A stretch of 64,000 nucleotides of DNA from NCBI GenBank assembly GCA_034401795.1, contig CM067371.1:83269306-83333305 (forward strand). Reading direction: 5' to 3'. Numbering within the stretch: position 1 is the stretch's first letter; every line of letters starts with the position of its first letter. Under the pieces are notes generated by a model. That model searched no databases, was not told where the DNA came from, and saw only the letters and a program-made list of their open reading frames with translations. The position numbers were made by a program, and so were the translations under genes. Positions 10,798-21,490 of the stretch are shown here, piece by piece. The DNA comes from Chaetoderma sp. LZ-2023a. Lineage: Eukaryota; Mollusca; Caudofoveata; Chaetodermatida; Chaetodermatidae.

Positions 10798-11639
10798 CAG
10801 ACTTTCTCTGTGAGCTGTTCTTTTCAGGACTAGCTCCCGTCACAGTTGCTGGATACAAGTCAGCTTTGTCATCAGTTATCCCTTGTCTAGCCAACAGGGA
10901 TAGTCCAGAGGTGGCCCAGTTAAATGTGATGTTGAAGGGAATGAGCAATCTCCGACCGAGACAACCGGTAGTCATTCCAGCCTGGAGTCTATCTTTAGTG
11001 CTTAATGTACTGGCCAAGCACCCTTTCGAACCGTTGTGTTCGGCTAGTCTAAAGCATTTGACTCTAAAGGCGGTCTTTCTATTGGCAGCTTCCTCAGCTA
11101 GAAGGCGCAGTGAGATCCATGCGCTTTCGGCAGAGAGGAACCAATTTATTGTTTCTGGAGAAGGTCTGCGTCTTCTGCCAAGAGCAGAGTTTATGTCAAA
11201 GAACCAATCTTTGAGATATCCCGGCAAACCGATCATTATACCGAAGTTAACTAGGTTTGATCATGATGCCAGTGTCTGGTACCTGGTCCGTGCTTTGACT
11301 AAGTACAAGAAACGGACTGACTCGTTACGGTCGAACGATAGACATCTGTGGATCTGCCATAAAAAGCCTTATGGCGCCGCATCCATGGATACTATCTCTC
11401 GTTGGGTGGTCGAATGCATTCAGACTACTCACGAGATGGCGACTGGGCACCAGGTGCAAGGCGTAAGGGCACACGATGTCAGAGGAATAGCCGCCTCGAC
11501 CGCCCTTTACAATGGTGTTCCGTTAGAGGACATCATGGCCGTTGCACAATGGCACTGTGAGTCCTCATTTACGGATTACTATATGAGGGATGTGTCAGAC
11601 TCAGCCAATCCACTCGCTTTAGCTGTTTTGAAACGATAG
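10656..11639 (+). CDS. DIRS tyrosine recombinase
   Basis: Integrates the circular DNA copy. The frame opens after a TAA at 10653 and overlaps the RT frame by about 140 bases in the -1 frame. There is no obvious early ATG, so it may be made by frameshifting or from a separate transcript. The N-terminal segment (NRFADRCEEKG, GYKSALSSV) resembles the SAM-like core-binding domain of the family. Catalytic features in order: ARRRSE (first Arg) near 11100, HDVRG starting at 11472, then AQWHCESSFTDYY with the likely nucleophilic Tyr near 11579. Trp stands where some families have the second His, as is usual. About 327 residues, the expected length, and no stops. Confidence 0.9.
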   Translation, partial: GFSRQAADFIAAARRSTFKSYNNKVNRFADRCEEKGIDTFQSTIQQIADFLCELFFSGLAPVTVAGYKSALSSVIPCLANRDSPEVAQLNVMLKGMSNLRPRQPVVIPAWSLSLVLNVLAKHPFEPLCSASLKHLTLKAVFLLAASSARRRSEIHALSAERNQFIVSGEGLRLLPRAEFMSKNQSLRYPGKPIIIPKLTRFDHDASVWYLVRALTKYKKRTDSLRSNDRHLWICHKKPYGAASMDTISRWVVECIQTTHEMATGHQVQGVRAHDVRGIAASTALYNGVPLEDIMAVAQWHCESSFTDYYMRDVSDSANPLALAVLKR

Positions 11640-12142
11640 TTAGTGACCACACTGCTCTTCACCCTTTTTTCACTTCGGTAAGAAAAGAACCTAAAGCAGG
11701 CATGGTCAAGCGAGAGGATGACAACCAGATTGTGTCACTGATGGCCGAACCAGTGAATGGTTGGAGGCGGTACGTCTGGAGTCCAATTATCATAAGGTAA
11801 TTCAATAGTGAGAGTTTTTTGTATTATGGATGTGTATCATGTTCATTCATCTTATATATTCATGCTCATTCCCAGGCTAATACATGGAATATGCAGGGAG
11901 CAGTTAACCCTCTTGGCATATTTGTGTTTTCAGGCGAGATACATGTTCGTGAGTTCTCTCCCTTTTCTTAGGAGGAAAAAGGGGGGGGGGAGGCGGTGAT
12001 GCAAATGTGATTCGGTTCCGTAAACTTGACGGTCCTTTTAGGTCTCCGTTAGTCAAGTTTGAAGTCTAAAATCTTTCTCCAAGCGTCAAAATTAGCATTT
12101 ATGGCTTGCCCCTTCCCACCAGGTTACTGATCAAATCTGGTG
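11640..12142 (+). other. 3' noncoding part of the DIRS1-type element
   Basis: No frame with family motifs. It includes a G-run near 11979-11990 and leads into the internal complementary region. Confidence 0.5.
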
Positions 12143-12243
12143 TATATCAGAAGTAACAGAATGGTGAGTATTGATCGAAGGAGAATGAAGGAAATGTCAA
12201 TTTCCCTTTCTCCGAGATCTGACAATACTCACCATTCTGTTAC
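12143..12243 (+). repeat. Internal complementary region of the DIRS1-type element
   Basis: The first half, through GAGTATTGATCGAAGGAGA, is complementary to the left end of the element. The second half, GGAAATGTCAATTTCCC through ACCATTCTGTTAC, is complementary to the right end. The junction between the halves gives the circle junction and so fixes the element ends at about 7467 and 12491. Confidence 0.9.
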
Positions 12244-12284
12244 GGACCCAGCCTCCCAGCCCCACGGAGGCAAGCCATAGTTTT

Positions 12285-12454
12285 CTCTTGTTTGGTGGCT
12301 ATGCAAACAATATGAGCTCTATGGTAAACGGGTACTCGGCGGTTGGGAGCCGAGTACCCGGTTCCCAGGAGTCGGTAAAGCTTTCTAAGTCTATAATCCT
12401 AGAGCCGCTGTCAAGGCCAGCTGTATATCAGAGGTAACAGAATGGTGAGTATTG
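12285..12454 (-). repeat. Right inverted terminal repeat of the DIRS1-type element
   Basis: Reverse complement of the left repeat, including the GGGTACTCGG hairpin and the outer GGTGAGTATTG end. It is followed by about 37 bases (to 12491) that are mirrored in the internal complementary region. Confidence 0.9.
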
Positions 12455-12639
12455 TTAGATCTCGGAGAAAGGGAAATTGACATTTCCTTCAATCTAAGGC
12501 AGTTGTTGTCTTAAAAAGATAGCAGAATGGAAGGGCACCAAGGCAAGAGACACGGTTAACCAAGGCAATTGCCTTGTTTGCCTTGGCTTATTCCGAGCCT
12601 TGCTAAAAACTAAGATTGTTTGGAATCTGTGTGAACGTT

Positions 12640-13950
12640 GTCTTTTCCAATCCTTTATCTAAAAACAATATATGCACAAATGACATTTGCTAGCTACATA
12701 ACCATGATTTATGCTATTCCATGTATATATTCCTTTTACTGCAGCCCACAAGTGAAATTTACTAGTTCTAAATCAGAAAGTTTGAAATTGGACGAAATGA
12801 TGGCCATTAATTCAAAGTTTTGGAATTTTGTCCCATACATAACAACATAGCTGCATGTGTTATGTATGGGACAGTGTATTTTCTAGCATACCTCACAATG
12901 AGCTACACTGGACTTTAAACAGTTTTTCACTTCTCTTTCATTCCTATGTGAAAGAGCAACAGAATGGAATGATTAAACATTGACTTGAAGCTTTAGCATA
13001 AAAATAAAATATGGTGTTATGTATGGGACAAAGCACTTTTCCCTCAAATATTCTATCAGATTTTGTAAATGTGTAATTCCAGAAAAATGCTGATGATACA
13101 AAAGGCATACACCTATTTAAAATAAAAATATAGATATCTAAGTTCAATTAGACGAACATTCATCCTATTTCTAAGTATGTTGCGTCAGGAATTAGGTACA
13201 TCTTTAGATTTTGAGACATCTCGTGTTATGCGTGGGAAATTGCCACTGACATTAACAAAAAAACATACAAAAATCTATCCAGGGTGCTGTGGTTGCCTTT
13301 AGATGATTTAGGTGTTACATGCTTGACTGGTGAAGCACTAATTTTTTATGTAATACACTTACCAACCATCATTCCTTTAGACAATAACATGGGAATATAA
13401 TCATGCAAAATATGCATTATGCGTGGGACAGCCTTCCCATCAGAAATTGATTTTATTACTTTTGAAATTGGAGCTATTCACACTCCTGTATCCTGCTTTA
13501 TATGAAAGTTAGCATATTTAAGAAACTTCCAGTAGTATCAATTGCAATATATGTGTTAAATGGATAATCCATTTGGAAGTATGAAAAATTAAGCATAAAA
13601 TTTATGAAAAGCGTTACGATAACCCCTAAATTCCAAGGTGCCAAGATGCTTTTTCTCAAGGAAAAACTGAGAATCTGCTTGCTTTCTTTTTGTTATACTT
13701 TTAAAATCTTCAGTTGAAATTATGATATCCGTTCTGGTTGACGCAAAATTGGCAAAAAAGGCGTTATGTAGGGGACATGTCTGTGTTATTTTTGAGAAAA
13801 TTATCATTCTAAGATGAACTTCTGAGCTACGGACATTCTAGGGAAGTCTCAGGAAGGAAGAAAATGTATACAGCATATCAATAAATAGGCATGTTTATTT
13901 TTCTGTAGTGTGTTACATGCCCTTCAAATTTCATATTATTTTGAAACACC
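12640..13950. repeat. Repeat region with recurrent GTTATGYATGGGACA motif (copy 2)
   Basis: Variants occur near 12860, 13015, 13223, 13416 and 13763 on the + strand and near 12828 on the - strand, spaced about 150-350 bases apart. On the - strand they read C-P-[ILT]-H-N (13223 has Phe in place of Cys), but the frames between them are short and broken. It matches the region at 2640-3600. The nature of the element is unknown. Confidence 0.55.
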
Positions 13951-14925
13951 CTATTTACATTTTCTTCCATTCACCTGTCTGATGATAACTAGTTTTCTTA
14001 ACAAATCTTGGCAAACACTGACTGACACTGACCCACAGTTCTCCTATGCAAGTCTAAGGAATACAGTATTATGGGTGGCCAATGACAAAGTGGTGATGCA
14101 ATGATGGAATCTGTGAGACTAAGCAGTAGTTTGAGTTCTACTGAACAAACTTGGCGTGCATGTTCAGGCTGTCCTTGGCAGACCTGAGTGCCCTATATTG
14201 ATCTGGAGGCCAAAATATTAAGATCATACTGATCATTAAAAGATTGATTAAGTGATATGCTGAATGTGGTTGTCAGTAAGTTCTGCTCTCTTTGATCCCT
14301 AGATTTGTTTATGGTTTGCATCCTCTGCTCTGATATTCTTTAAAATTTGTCCATGCCAATGTTGTAGAACTTGTGTCACGAGTGTTTCGTCTTTCCAATA
14401 GGAATGTTGTAAAATAACAAGTAGTAACAAATACTCATTCATGACAGAGCCAAAATTTTATGTGTAAAAAGCAGTATGTGGTATCAATACAGCAATAGCA
14501 TTATATTTATATTATCAAAAGAAAAAGATCGAGTATTCCAAAATTGATTTAGATCTATCAACTAGCGTGGTATCGGGTGTACTACGTATATGCTCTAATA
14601 GATAACATGCCGGGCAAGATTTAACAACGTATACATGCGGTCATAGTTCAGAAAAATGGCAAACCATCTTTTTCCCGAAATACACATATTATTAACTCTA
14701 CGACTACAGCTATGCGTCTGTTACAACTTAGTCCCAAGAAAGATGAGCGTATTCTTGGCTCGATTGAGTGTTGGATGTATGTACCGGTACTCTCAAGTAC
14801 ATTCACATTATAAAACAAAAGTTATCGCTAGAATTTGGCATTTATTGTTTTAAAGATCGTGTCGGAACGAGCATTTGTAAAAAAAAAACCCATCCATTAA
14901 ATTTACTTGGCCGAGTTCATCTAAT
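13951..14925. other. No recognisable feature
   Basis: AT-rich intronic sequence with short spurious frames only. Confidence 0.5.
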
Positions 14926-15341
14926 TCACCTTTCCAAAATATCCATCCATCATCTGACCTCGTATGACTTCATAATCAGCTCAGCGCATTTATGTTTACG
15001 TTACAATCATTACATCACAAAGGTTTCCATATAGACCGTCATAAAATCTCAAATGGTCCGACACATTGTATGAATTGTATGTCTTTGTAATTCTTTGCTA
15101 TTTAATAAACATGCTGTTGAATATTTTGAAACTAATTTGACTGGTTGCTGTTGCTGCCTTAGGAAGCTAGGCAGCAACAGCACCCACTCAAATTAGTTTC
15201 AAAACTGTCAACAGCTTACCTCTGTGGTTTTGGAAATTGATAGTCAGGGTGTTCAGAGATCGATCGATCTGAACACGAGTGAGGTGTAGGTGGAGCTTAG
15301 CTAGAGATGGGCGGGGCATAGCTAAAACCGGAAAGGGCCAT
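14926..15341. mobile_element. MITE, family with TTCACCTTTCC ends, copy 1
   Basis: Begins TTCACCTTTCCAAAATATCC and ends GGAAAGGGCC, an imperfect inverted terminal repeat. It shares its left part and the GAGGTGTAGGTGGAGCTTAGC segment with the copy at 16921. Near 15120-15212 it carries a long hairpin: GAAACTAATTTGACTGG pairs with a mirror ending TTAGTTTCAAAAC, around a GCTGTTGCTGCC / GGCAGCAACAGC stem. Confidence 0.6.
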
Positions 15342-15784
15342 TATCATAATGTAACCCAATTATTCCAAACTAAATTGACCAAGTTAACCAAATTTTCATC
15401 AATAAATACGTGTATAATGCTAGATGCATTTGCTGATAGGATATAGTGAAATAATCGTTACACTGTTTTAAAAACATCTGTACCTAATATCATATTTACG
15501 TTCGCTACGTTGCAAAGTCTGTTTGTATTTTGGCTTCCAGTCATTATATGCATGTAGTTCAGTGGAATGCCTCCAACCACATAAGACGTTTAATTTGCCA
15601 GTTGCCACTGGCCCGCCAACATAAGGAGTGATCTACGTCATTTTATTTTCTTGCGTGTTCAAGCAATTTTTGTCATATGTCTGATTCCGTTTTGGATAAT
15701 TTTATGTTGGTCGCTTTCATTACTTAAAATGGATACGCAATAACATAGACTACGTTGATATTATACGCATTCAAGAGACTAAAG

Positions 15785-17350
15785 TAGCTACCAACTCAGA
15801 GCAGCAACTTCTGAGATGCTACAAGTTAATAATCATGGAGCAAAAACAGGCCACATATCGGGCTTTGGGCTTCGTAATACACTCGTAGGACAAACGTTTC
15901 TGGACCATGTCATTAGTTTTGGATATGTCAGTGATCGTGTTGCATTCATTGACCTGGCTATACCAACACGAAATCGCACCACCACTAAGTGTCGCATAGT
16001 CAATGCATATGGCCCAACTGCTGAAAACACCAAAGAAAATCCATCAATATATGGTTCTTTCTATGTAGAACTGAGCTCCGCTATTACTATTCCAGCATGT
16101 CTAGCCAGATGGGAACTGTTCTTGTATGGTAATTTCAATTTGAAGCTGGGTAAACTCAGGAATGCTGACAAGAATTCAGGGCTTGGATTATGCATAGGGT
16201 CTTATGGAGAGGGCACACGTAGCAGCAATGGGGTTACACTGGTGACATTCCTTAGTTTCAATGGCCTGTTTGCCACAGATATGGCGTTCAAACACAGGAC
16301 AACATGGACAGGACATGGCTGATCACGAAGCCCCAACAGGCTTTAGTGCTGCACCAGCAGTCTTCAACCAAATAGAGTTCATACTATGTAAAACAGAGGC
16401 AAAGCCCCTACTTTACTGTCATAATTAAAACAGCAGAAGTTGAGACGACACTGAAAGCCCTAAAAATGGATGTGCATCCGGACCTGATGGCATGAGAAAT
16501 GAACAATGCATATACGCAAGTATCATTATCTCAAAACTGATCACTACAAATGTACCTAATCAATTCAGCCTTTATGCACCAACTTACCATCGATGCTGTA
16601 GACCAAGGCATCCTTATCTCGCTACCTAAGCCCAAGACGCCAACCGGCCCTGTGGCCCATTGTGTTCCTCAACAACATACGGAAAATCCTATTCAAGGTT
16701 GCTCTCTGCCACATCTGAGACAAGATCGATGACTTCACTGGATCATGTCAAAGTTGCTTTAAACATGAACGCAGCTGCACAGACATTATATGGGCTCAAC
16801 ATATGCTTGTGTAAGTAGTCGGGTTCAAGCACAGGGATTTCTACAAAATTGGCATTGGCATGTCACAAGCCTTCGACACAATTAAACCCTCAAAGATCCT
16901 AGATGTACTACACCAAGCAATTCACCTTTCCAGAGTATCCATCAATGATCTGACGTCATACTCAGCTAAGTGGCATGTAGCATGATGTCATAATCATTTA
17001 GTCACAATCATTACATCTTAAATGATTCTATTAGGACTGGTCTGACACGTTGTACGAATTGTAGGCCCTATATCTCTACTATTTAATAAACATGCTGTGG
17101 AATATTTTGAAACAAATTTGACTGGACGCTGTTGCGAGGTGTGGGTGGAGCTTAGCTAGAGATGGGTGGGGCATAGCTAAACATGGAAAGGTCCATTAAA
17201 ATGAGTTAGCGAGACTACTGCTTGCAGACACCAAGCTCAGAGTACGGGTTAAGACAGTGAAGTTTGCATAGTTTGAGACATCAGTCGGCTCCCACAGGGA
17301 GCTGGACTATCTATCCCCTGTGCTTTTCACCTGCTACCTTGCTGCTGCAT
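15785..17350 (+). pseudogene. Decayed LINE (endonuclease and reverse transcriptase fragments)
   Basis: The first open part (15816-16322) is an APE-type endonuclease: RIVNAYGPTAEN, then LFLYGNFNLKLG where an active enzyme has GDFN, then LFATDMAFKHRTTWTGHG, the family's typical C-terminal motif. Beyond it, in broken frames, come EVETTLKALK, ISLPKPKTP, MSQAFDTIKPSKILDVL and, near 17270-17330, a segment matching G-S-x-x-G-D-x-L-S-P-V-L-F with changes. These are RT blocks in the right order, so this is a non-LTR retrotransposon of RTE- or Jockey-like type. A MITE (16921-17196) interrupts it. It is inactive, with several frameshifts, stops and a lost Asp in the endonuclease. Confidence 0.75.
16921..17196. 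mobile_element. MITE, family with TTCACCTTTCC ends, copy 2, nested in the LINE
   Basis: Begins TTCACCTTTCCAGAGTATCC and ends GGAAAGGTCC. It shares both ends and a GGTGGAGCTTAGCTAGAG segment with the copy at 14926. LINE reverse transcriptase motifs lie on both sides, so it inserted after the LINE. Confidence 0.65.
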
Positions 17351-17878
17351 TTCAAATCTGGGTATGCCACTAGTGATGGAATATGCCAGTGATGTGGATT
17401 TAAAGACGAGGAAAAGAAACCCCTTGAAGGTGCATATTCACACCGAAATGATTCAAAATGAAATTGTTAAAATTATATACTTTTAGATGATTAAATTGTG
17501 TACTTAGATGTAATGAAACGAATTAAGTCTTAACATATGATGTTTTCCGTACGTACAAATTAATCACATTTTTAAAGTTATTAAATCTTATTAGAGACAC
17601 TAGTCCATCAGGCCTAACTATATATATGGTTGGCCACTCACTCCAAATACCTGGCATGGTACCCAGATAAAGATCAGAGAATAGGGGAAATTTATGTCTA
17701 AATCAAGGGTTTTATAAGTACTACATGTTCTGTGGATATGATGTGAGCTATATGTCTGATATAATTAATAAATTGTGTATACTATTTAGACGTAGCTGAC
17801 TAATTAACAATTTTAATCGACAAAAAATTACAATTAAAGAATTACCTCCCTTGATTTTACTAGTTTATATTTTCCGTT

Positions 17879-18272
17879 CTTGCCAGTCTATTGTCAGGCT
17901 TATTTTTAATGTACCACTTTGACAGTCAATTATCAGACTTATTCTTTAAACTAAAATTGTTAAATCTTCTTGCCAGTCTATTGGCAGGTAAGATTTTAAT
18001 ATATTTCCTTGCCAGTCAGTTGCCAGCTGTAGCTAAACAGCAAAGTTTTTGTTGTCAGACTCAACGATACTGCAACTATTTCTTGCCAATCTATGGCCAG
18101 ATTATTGTCAGCCTATTACTATATTTGAGAATAAGCTGACAATATTGCCAGATTATTGTCAATTCCCTTTCACCCACTGTGTCAGATTATTGCCAGTTTA
18201 TTACCAGCATTCATTTTTTAATATCAGTTTATTGCCAGACTGTTACCATCATTTGTCGGTTTATTGCCAGAC
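17879..18272. repeat. Dense cluster of TTGCCAG / TTGTCAG motifs
   Basis: Over about 390 bp, T-T-[GA]-[CT]-C-A-G and its variants occur roughly every 15-25 bases, often as TATTGCCAGTTTATTACCAG. Spacing is irregular, so this is a motif cluster rather than a simple tandem repeat. There is no TATA box next to it of the type seen beside the PLE arrays. It lies about 1 kb before DIRS-B1. Confidence 0.65.
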
Positions 18273-18591
18273 ACCTTTTCATAAGTGAATGACTTCATTG
18301 TGATGCAGTGATTCTCATAAGGTTCCTTTTGAGGGTTTACACCCTCAAAATGCAACTTTAGCCCCGCAAATAGTAACAGTGGGTCCTATGAGACCCCCAA
18401 AATTTGTGTATGATATTAGATATTACAAAATCTATTAATTAGTTTTATATGGATTTTTTTAACAAAAATACCCACAATCTAGCATGAACCCCATTTAATG
18501 CATAGCTGTGACTGTGCTACCCGCTAATTTTAGCGTGTATGCAGAGAATTGAATGGGAGCCCCAGATTTTAAGGTTTGGTGGCCCTGGCAT

Positions 18592-18828
18592 CAGAGCTCT
18601 AGATAAGCTTTTCAATAATTGGGTGATTCACTTTTAGAAATTTAGTAAATTTGTTTTTTGGGAAATTAATTGGGTTTTTTTAAATTAAGTTATTATACAT
18701 TATTAGCAATAGAACTGAAATTAATTGGGTGATTGGCTATTTTGGTACTCATGATGGTAAAAATTAATTGGGTGGTTGCCCATTTTTATTGGGTGAAAAC
18801 GCAAAAACTCTGCTTATCTACAGCCCTG
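18592..18828. mobile_element. hAT-type MITE, 237 bp
   Basis: The ends CAGAGCTCTAGATAAGC and GCTTATCTACAGCCCTG form an imperfect 17-bp inverted repeat. The flanking 8-mers CCTGGCAT and CCTGGCAC match at 7 of 8 positions. The interior repeats AATTGGGTG several times and has no coding potential. Confidence 0.75.
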
Positions 18829-19054
18829 CCTGGCACTTCCAAAATTTAGATACCATTACATGCATGAGAGAGACTTGTGTTGCAATCAAATTATGTTCAA
18901 AATAACCTACACAATCTTATAAATGCATTGTTCAAACAAGACCAATCCGAGATTACAGACCCTCACCCCCTCACATCTGATTTTTTTTTACCTGATTTTT
19001 TAGAATTTTCGAGATTTTAAAAAAACATTAAATTTTTTTTAGCTCACATGTCCT

Positions 19055-19294
19055 TTGCCTGTCGTCTGTCCGTCAACTCTTGCTTAAAAATGCTACTCCT
19101 CATTAACCGCTTGGCGGATTTCAATTTTGATTGGTCAATTATTTTGGTGAAAAACTACCGGAAATTGTCAAAGTGCTACTCCTCATTAACCGCTTGGTGG
19201 ATTTCAACCTAATGTGGCTGAGAGGACTATTACTGTAGGCTTCTGAACTGTATACAGAAGTTTAATTTGTCAATTTTTTGGGTTGAAAATCTTA
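19055..19294 (+). repeat. Tandem-unit repeat 'F', left half, split by DIRS-B1
   Basis: Two to three units of about 120 bp built on CTCCTCATTAACCGCTTG, GATTTCAACC and TTTTGATTGGTCAATT, opening AGCTCACATGTC. It stops at GGTTGAAAATCTTA and resumes at 28278 with ATTTTATGAAAA, exactly as in uninterrupted units at 29330 and 29480. Confidence 0.8.
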
Positions 19295-19595
19295 GTTGTT
19301 ATTACACTACAAAAACATCCATTACCGTTCAATCACTACTTGCTAAATCAAATATCTGCATTTAGCTATCAGAATAGAATTTGTATGCTCGCTTACATAC
19401 TCCCTAATGCCAATACCATCACCATGTAGACCCTCAACCAGGCTTCTGGTAGAGGGACCCCCTGCATTAGCCTTACAATAGACTGGCACCAGTCTGTAGA
19501 CACTCCTTGGTGACGCCTGTCACTAAGCACGCTCGCGCATGCGCAGTAGGTCCCAAATGTGAAAACTGATTCACTTTTCAAATATTCTGCTATCA
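19295..19595 (+). repeat. Left inverted terminal repeat of DIRS-B1
   Basis: Starts GTTGTTATTACACTAC and contains ACCGTTCAATCACTACTTG, CTCAACCAGGCTTCTGG and an NRF1-like GCGCATGCGC (19533). The last feature, and a TATAGC further on at 19631, suggest promoter activity. A close relative starts DIRS-B2 at 44815. Confidence 0.85.
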
Positions 19596-19984
19596 GATCA
19601 GTTCGCCTGCTATCATATGGATAAAGGTTTATAGCTTTGCACTGAAAAGTTCAGCTACATTTAATTCTCTGTCTCACAAAAACATGCCTACCATGAAATC
19701 TTTCTTGCCTATGTTATGTTTAACTTTCATGTCATGGTGTTTTAGAGGGTTTTGTAACTCTAGTTTGGAGTTACCAGTTTTTGTGTTAGTACTCCCGTTT
19801 TCGAGGTTTGAGAAACCATGCCTATTATATACCATCAAATTACCATGTTATAAAATAGCCAAGTACCACTCTTATTACGTAGATCCTTTATAGTGCTTTC
19901 AAACATTTTATTCAGGAATCACTGTGATTCCAGTCTTAATTCAGATTTCACGCACTTCCAGACAAGAGATGAAATCTCTGAAGT

Positions 19985-20126
19985 AAAAGTCTGGTGATTC
20001 AAAGAATAAGTCTGGTTATTCATCCTCAGGTAGGAGCCAGACAAAAGACCATATAAGTCTCGAGGGTCTGCATAACCCTCATGCGATGGCATCGGTGGCG
20101 GAAGCTTCCGATCCTTCATCTCATGC
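19985..20126 (+). pseudogene. Gag-like relic of DIRS-B1
   Basis: One + frame reads KSGDSKNKSGYSSSG, then HISLEGLHNPHAMASVAEAS, ending at a stop. It aligns with the frame at 48026 in DIRS-B2 (KDSKKRLSK ... HISLEEGHYAQAVVSATE). The gene is cut short by stops on both sides. A longer open frame on the opposite strand here is a shadow. Confidence 0.6.
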
Positions 20127-20309
20127 ATAAGTTCATCTTTCCCGTAATTCTTATTGCCAGAAAAGAGATCGTCCATCTCTGCTCCTGTCTCTGCTCCTGG
20201 CTTGTCCGGGCAAGCGGGTTTGCATTCCGGTTTGTCTTCTTGGTTTTACCGGGCATCCGGATATGAGCACTGTGATTGTCTGGCTTGGCTGAACATCGGG
20301 TGTCTCATG

Positions 20310-20880
20310 ATTTTCTGGCATTTCCGTCCACTTCCGGTTTTTCCGTTTCCGGCAGTAGGGCATCTATTTCCGTTTCCGTTTTTTCAGCTTCCTCTTCCGG
20401 TAGTAGTGTTGCTACTTCTGGTAGGAAGAATGTTTATCTGGGTCTGTTGGACCTGGCATTGCATCATTCATCTATTTCCGTTTCCAGTTTTTCAGCTTCC
20501 TCTTCCGGTAGTAGTGTTGCTACTTCCGGTAGGAAGAATGCTTATCTGGGTCTGTTGGACCTGGCATTGCATCATTCATCTATATCCGTTTCCGGTTTTT
20601 TTCAGCTTCCTCTTCTGGTAATTCTGTACATCCGGGTTGTAGGATCTTGATCAGTTTCCGGTAGTCTACTTCCAGTTTACACATTTCCGTTTCCTATTTT
20701 TTCCGCATCCGGATTTCGTACAGCCAGGGATACGGTCATTTCCGGTTTTCATGGATCTTTCTGGTGTTCTAGGATTATCTTCCGGGTCTGTCTTCCTGTT
20801 TTGGATTTCAGGTGATAGAGAACTTCCTGGGGTTCCAGTTTTGTTCTTCAAGTCCGGTTTACATGTTCGCTTTCCTAGAA
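20310..20880. repeat. ACTTCCGGT / TTTCCG motif array, with a 108-bp tandem core
   Basis: More than fifteen TTCCGG or one-mismatch variants lie in about 570 bp. An exact 108-bp period is visible: the start TCTATTTCCG occurs at 20363 and 20471 and, as TCTATATCCG, at 20579. The equivalent part of DIRS-B2 (48620-49030) has the same motif but not the same tandem core. ACTTCCGGT is the classic ETS-family binding core, so a transcriptional role is possible. The array follows the Gag-like relic. Confidence 0.7.
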
Positions 20881-21463
20881 TCTTGTCATCTTCTTGCCTA
20901 AGATTTAGTCTTATTTCCGTATTTGTTTAATATAGGAAACGTTTAATGGCTTAAAATATTCATACCGAGTTATTGCCAGTCTTGTAGTCTCTCTTGGAAT
21001 TGTAGTCTATTCAGACATTTATTCGTTTATCAATGACAATTTTCAACGTAATTAAAGACTCTTCTGACTGGTTGCCGTATGGGTTTTTCTGTTGCAGATT
21101 ATTTTATATGCGCATATCATCAGCCGATAAGTCAGTCTGTATTCTACGCATTATCTCAAGATACGATTTTTACTTAAATCCAACTTTAGATGGCCAGTTG
21201 TCTTCGGGCCATTCAGCCTTTCTTCGCCCTCCTTTTACCTCTTATGTCAGCAGGTTGACATATTTATTTTAACCAAAGGGAGTGAATTTGTAGAGGGAAA
21301 AACTCTGATTCTTGCGTAAATCGTAGTCTAATTTGTCAGTCGCTGAAAAGAATTAGATTCAGTAAAGGTTGCATAGGGATCAGTATGACTACAAGATTAA
21401 TGTCTACAAGAACAATAGTCGTTTAGAAAAGATAATCAAGCGGATAAGGGGGCAGGAAGAAGG

Positions 21464-21490
21464 AATATAAGCACGCATTCTTCTTCTGCG
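21464..21490 (+). promoter_or_regulatory. Possible TATA-type core promoter of DIRS-B1
   Basis: GAAGAAGGAATATAAGCACG is followed about 45 bases later by TTTCGGCGAGTTCG. The same block occurs in DIRS-B2 at 51362 as GAAGAAGGAATATTAGCCGAG with TTTTCGGCGAGTC. The element conserves it outside any coding region. Confidence 0.4.

Larger units (their letters stand above)
7467..12491 (+). mobile_element. DIRS1-type YR retrotransposon, structurally complete (about 5.0 kb)
   Basis: All hallmarks of a DIRS1 element are present: inverted terminal repeats (7479-7644 and 12285-12454), an internal complementary region just inside the right repeat (12143-12243), a long RT/RNase H frame, and an overlapping tyrosine recombinase frame. 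Such elements replicate through a circular intermediate and insert by recombinase action without a target duplication, and none is seen here. Both reading frames are free of stops. This is the youngest-looking retroelement in the window and may be able to move. Confidence 0.93.

Noticed and set aside
17879-18272. CRISPR-like array
   Set aside because: Spacing and repeats are irregular, the repeats are too short, and the DNA is clearly eukaryotic.
19919-20176. 85-codon - strand frame
   Set aside because: The opposite (+) strand aligns with the Gag-like ORF of DIRS-B2, so the - frame is a shadow.
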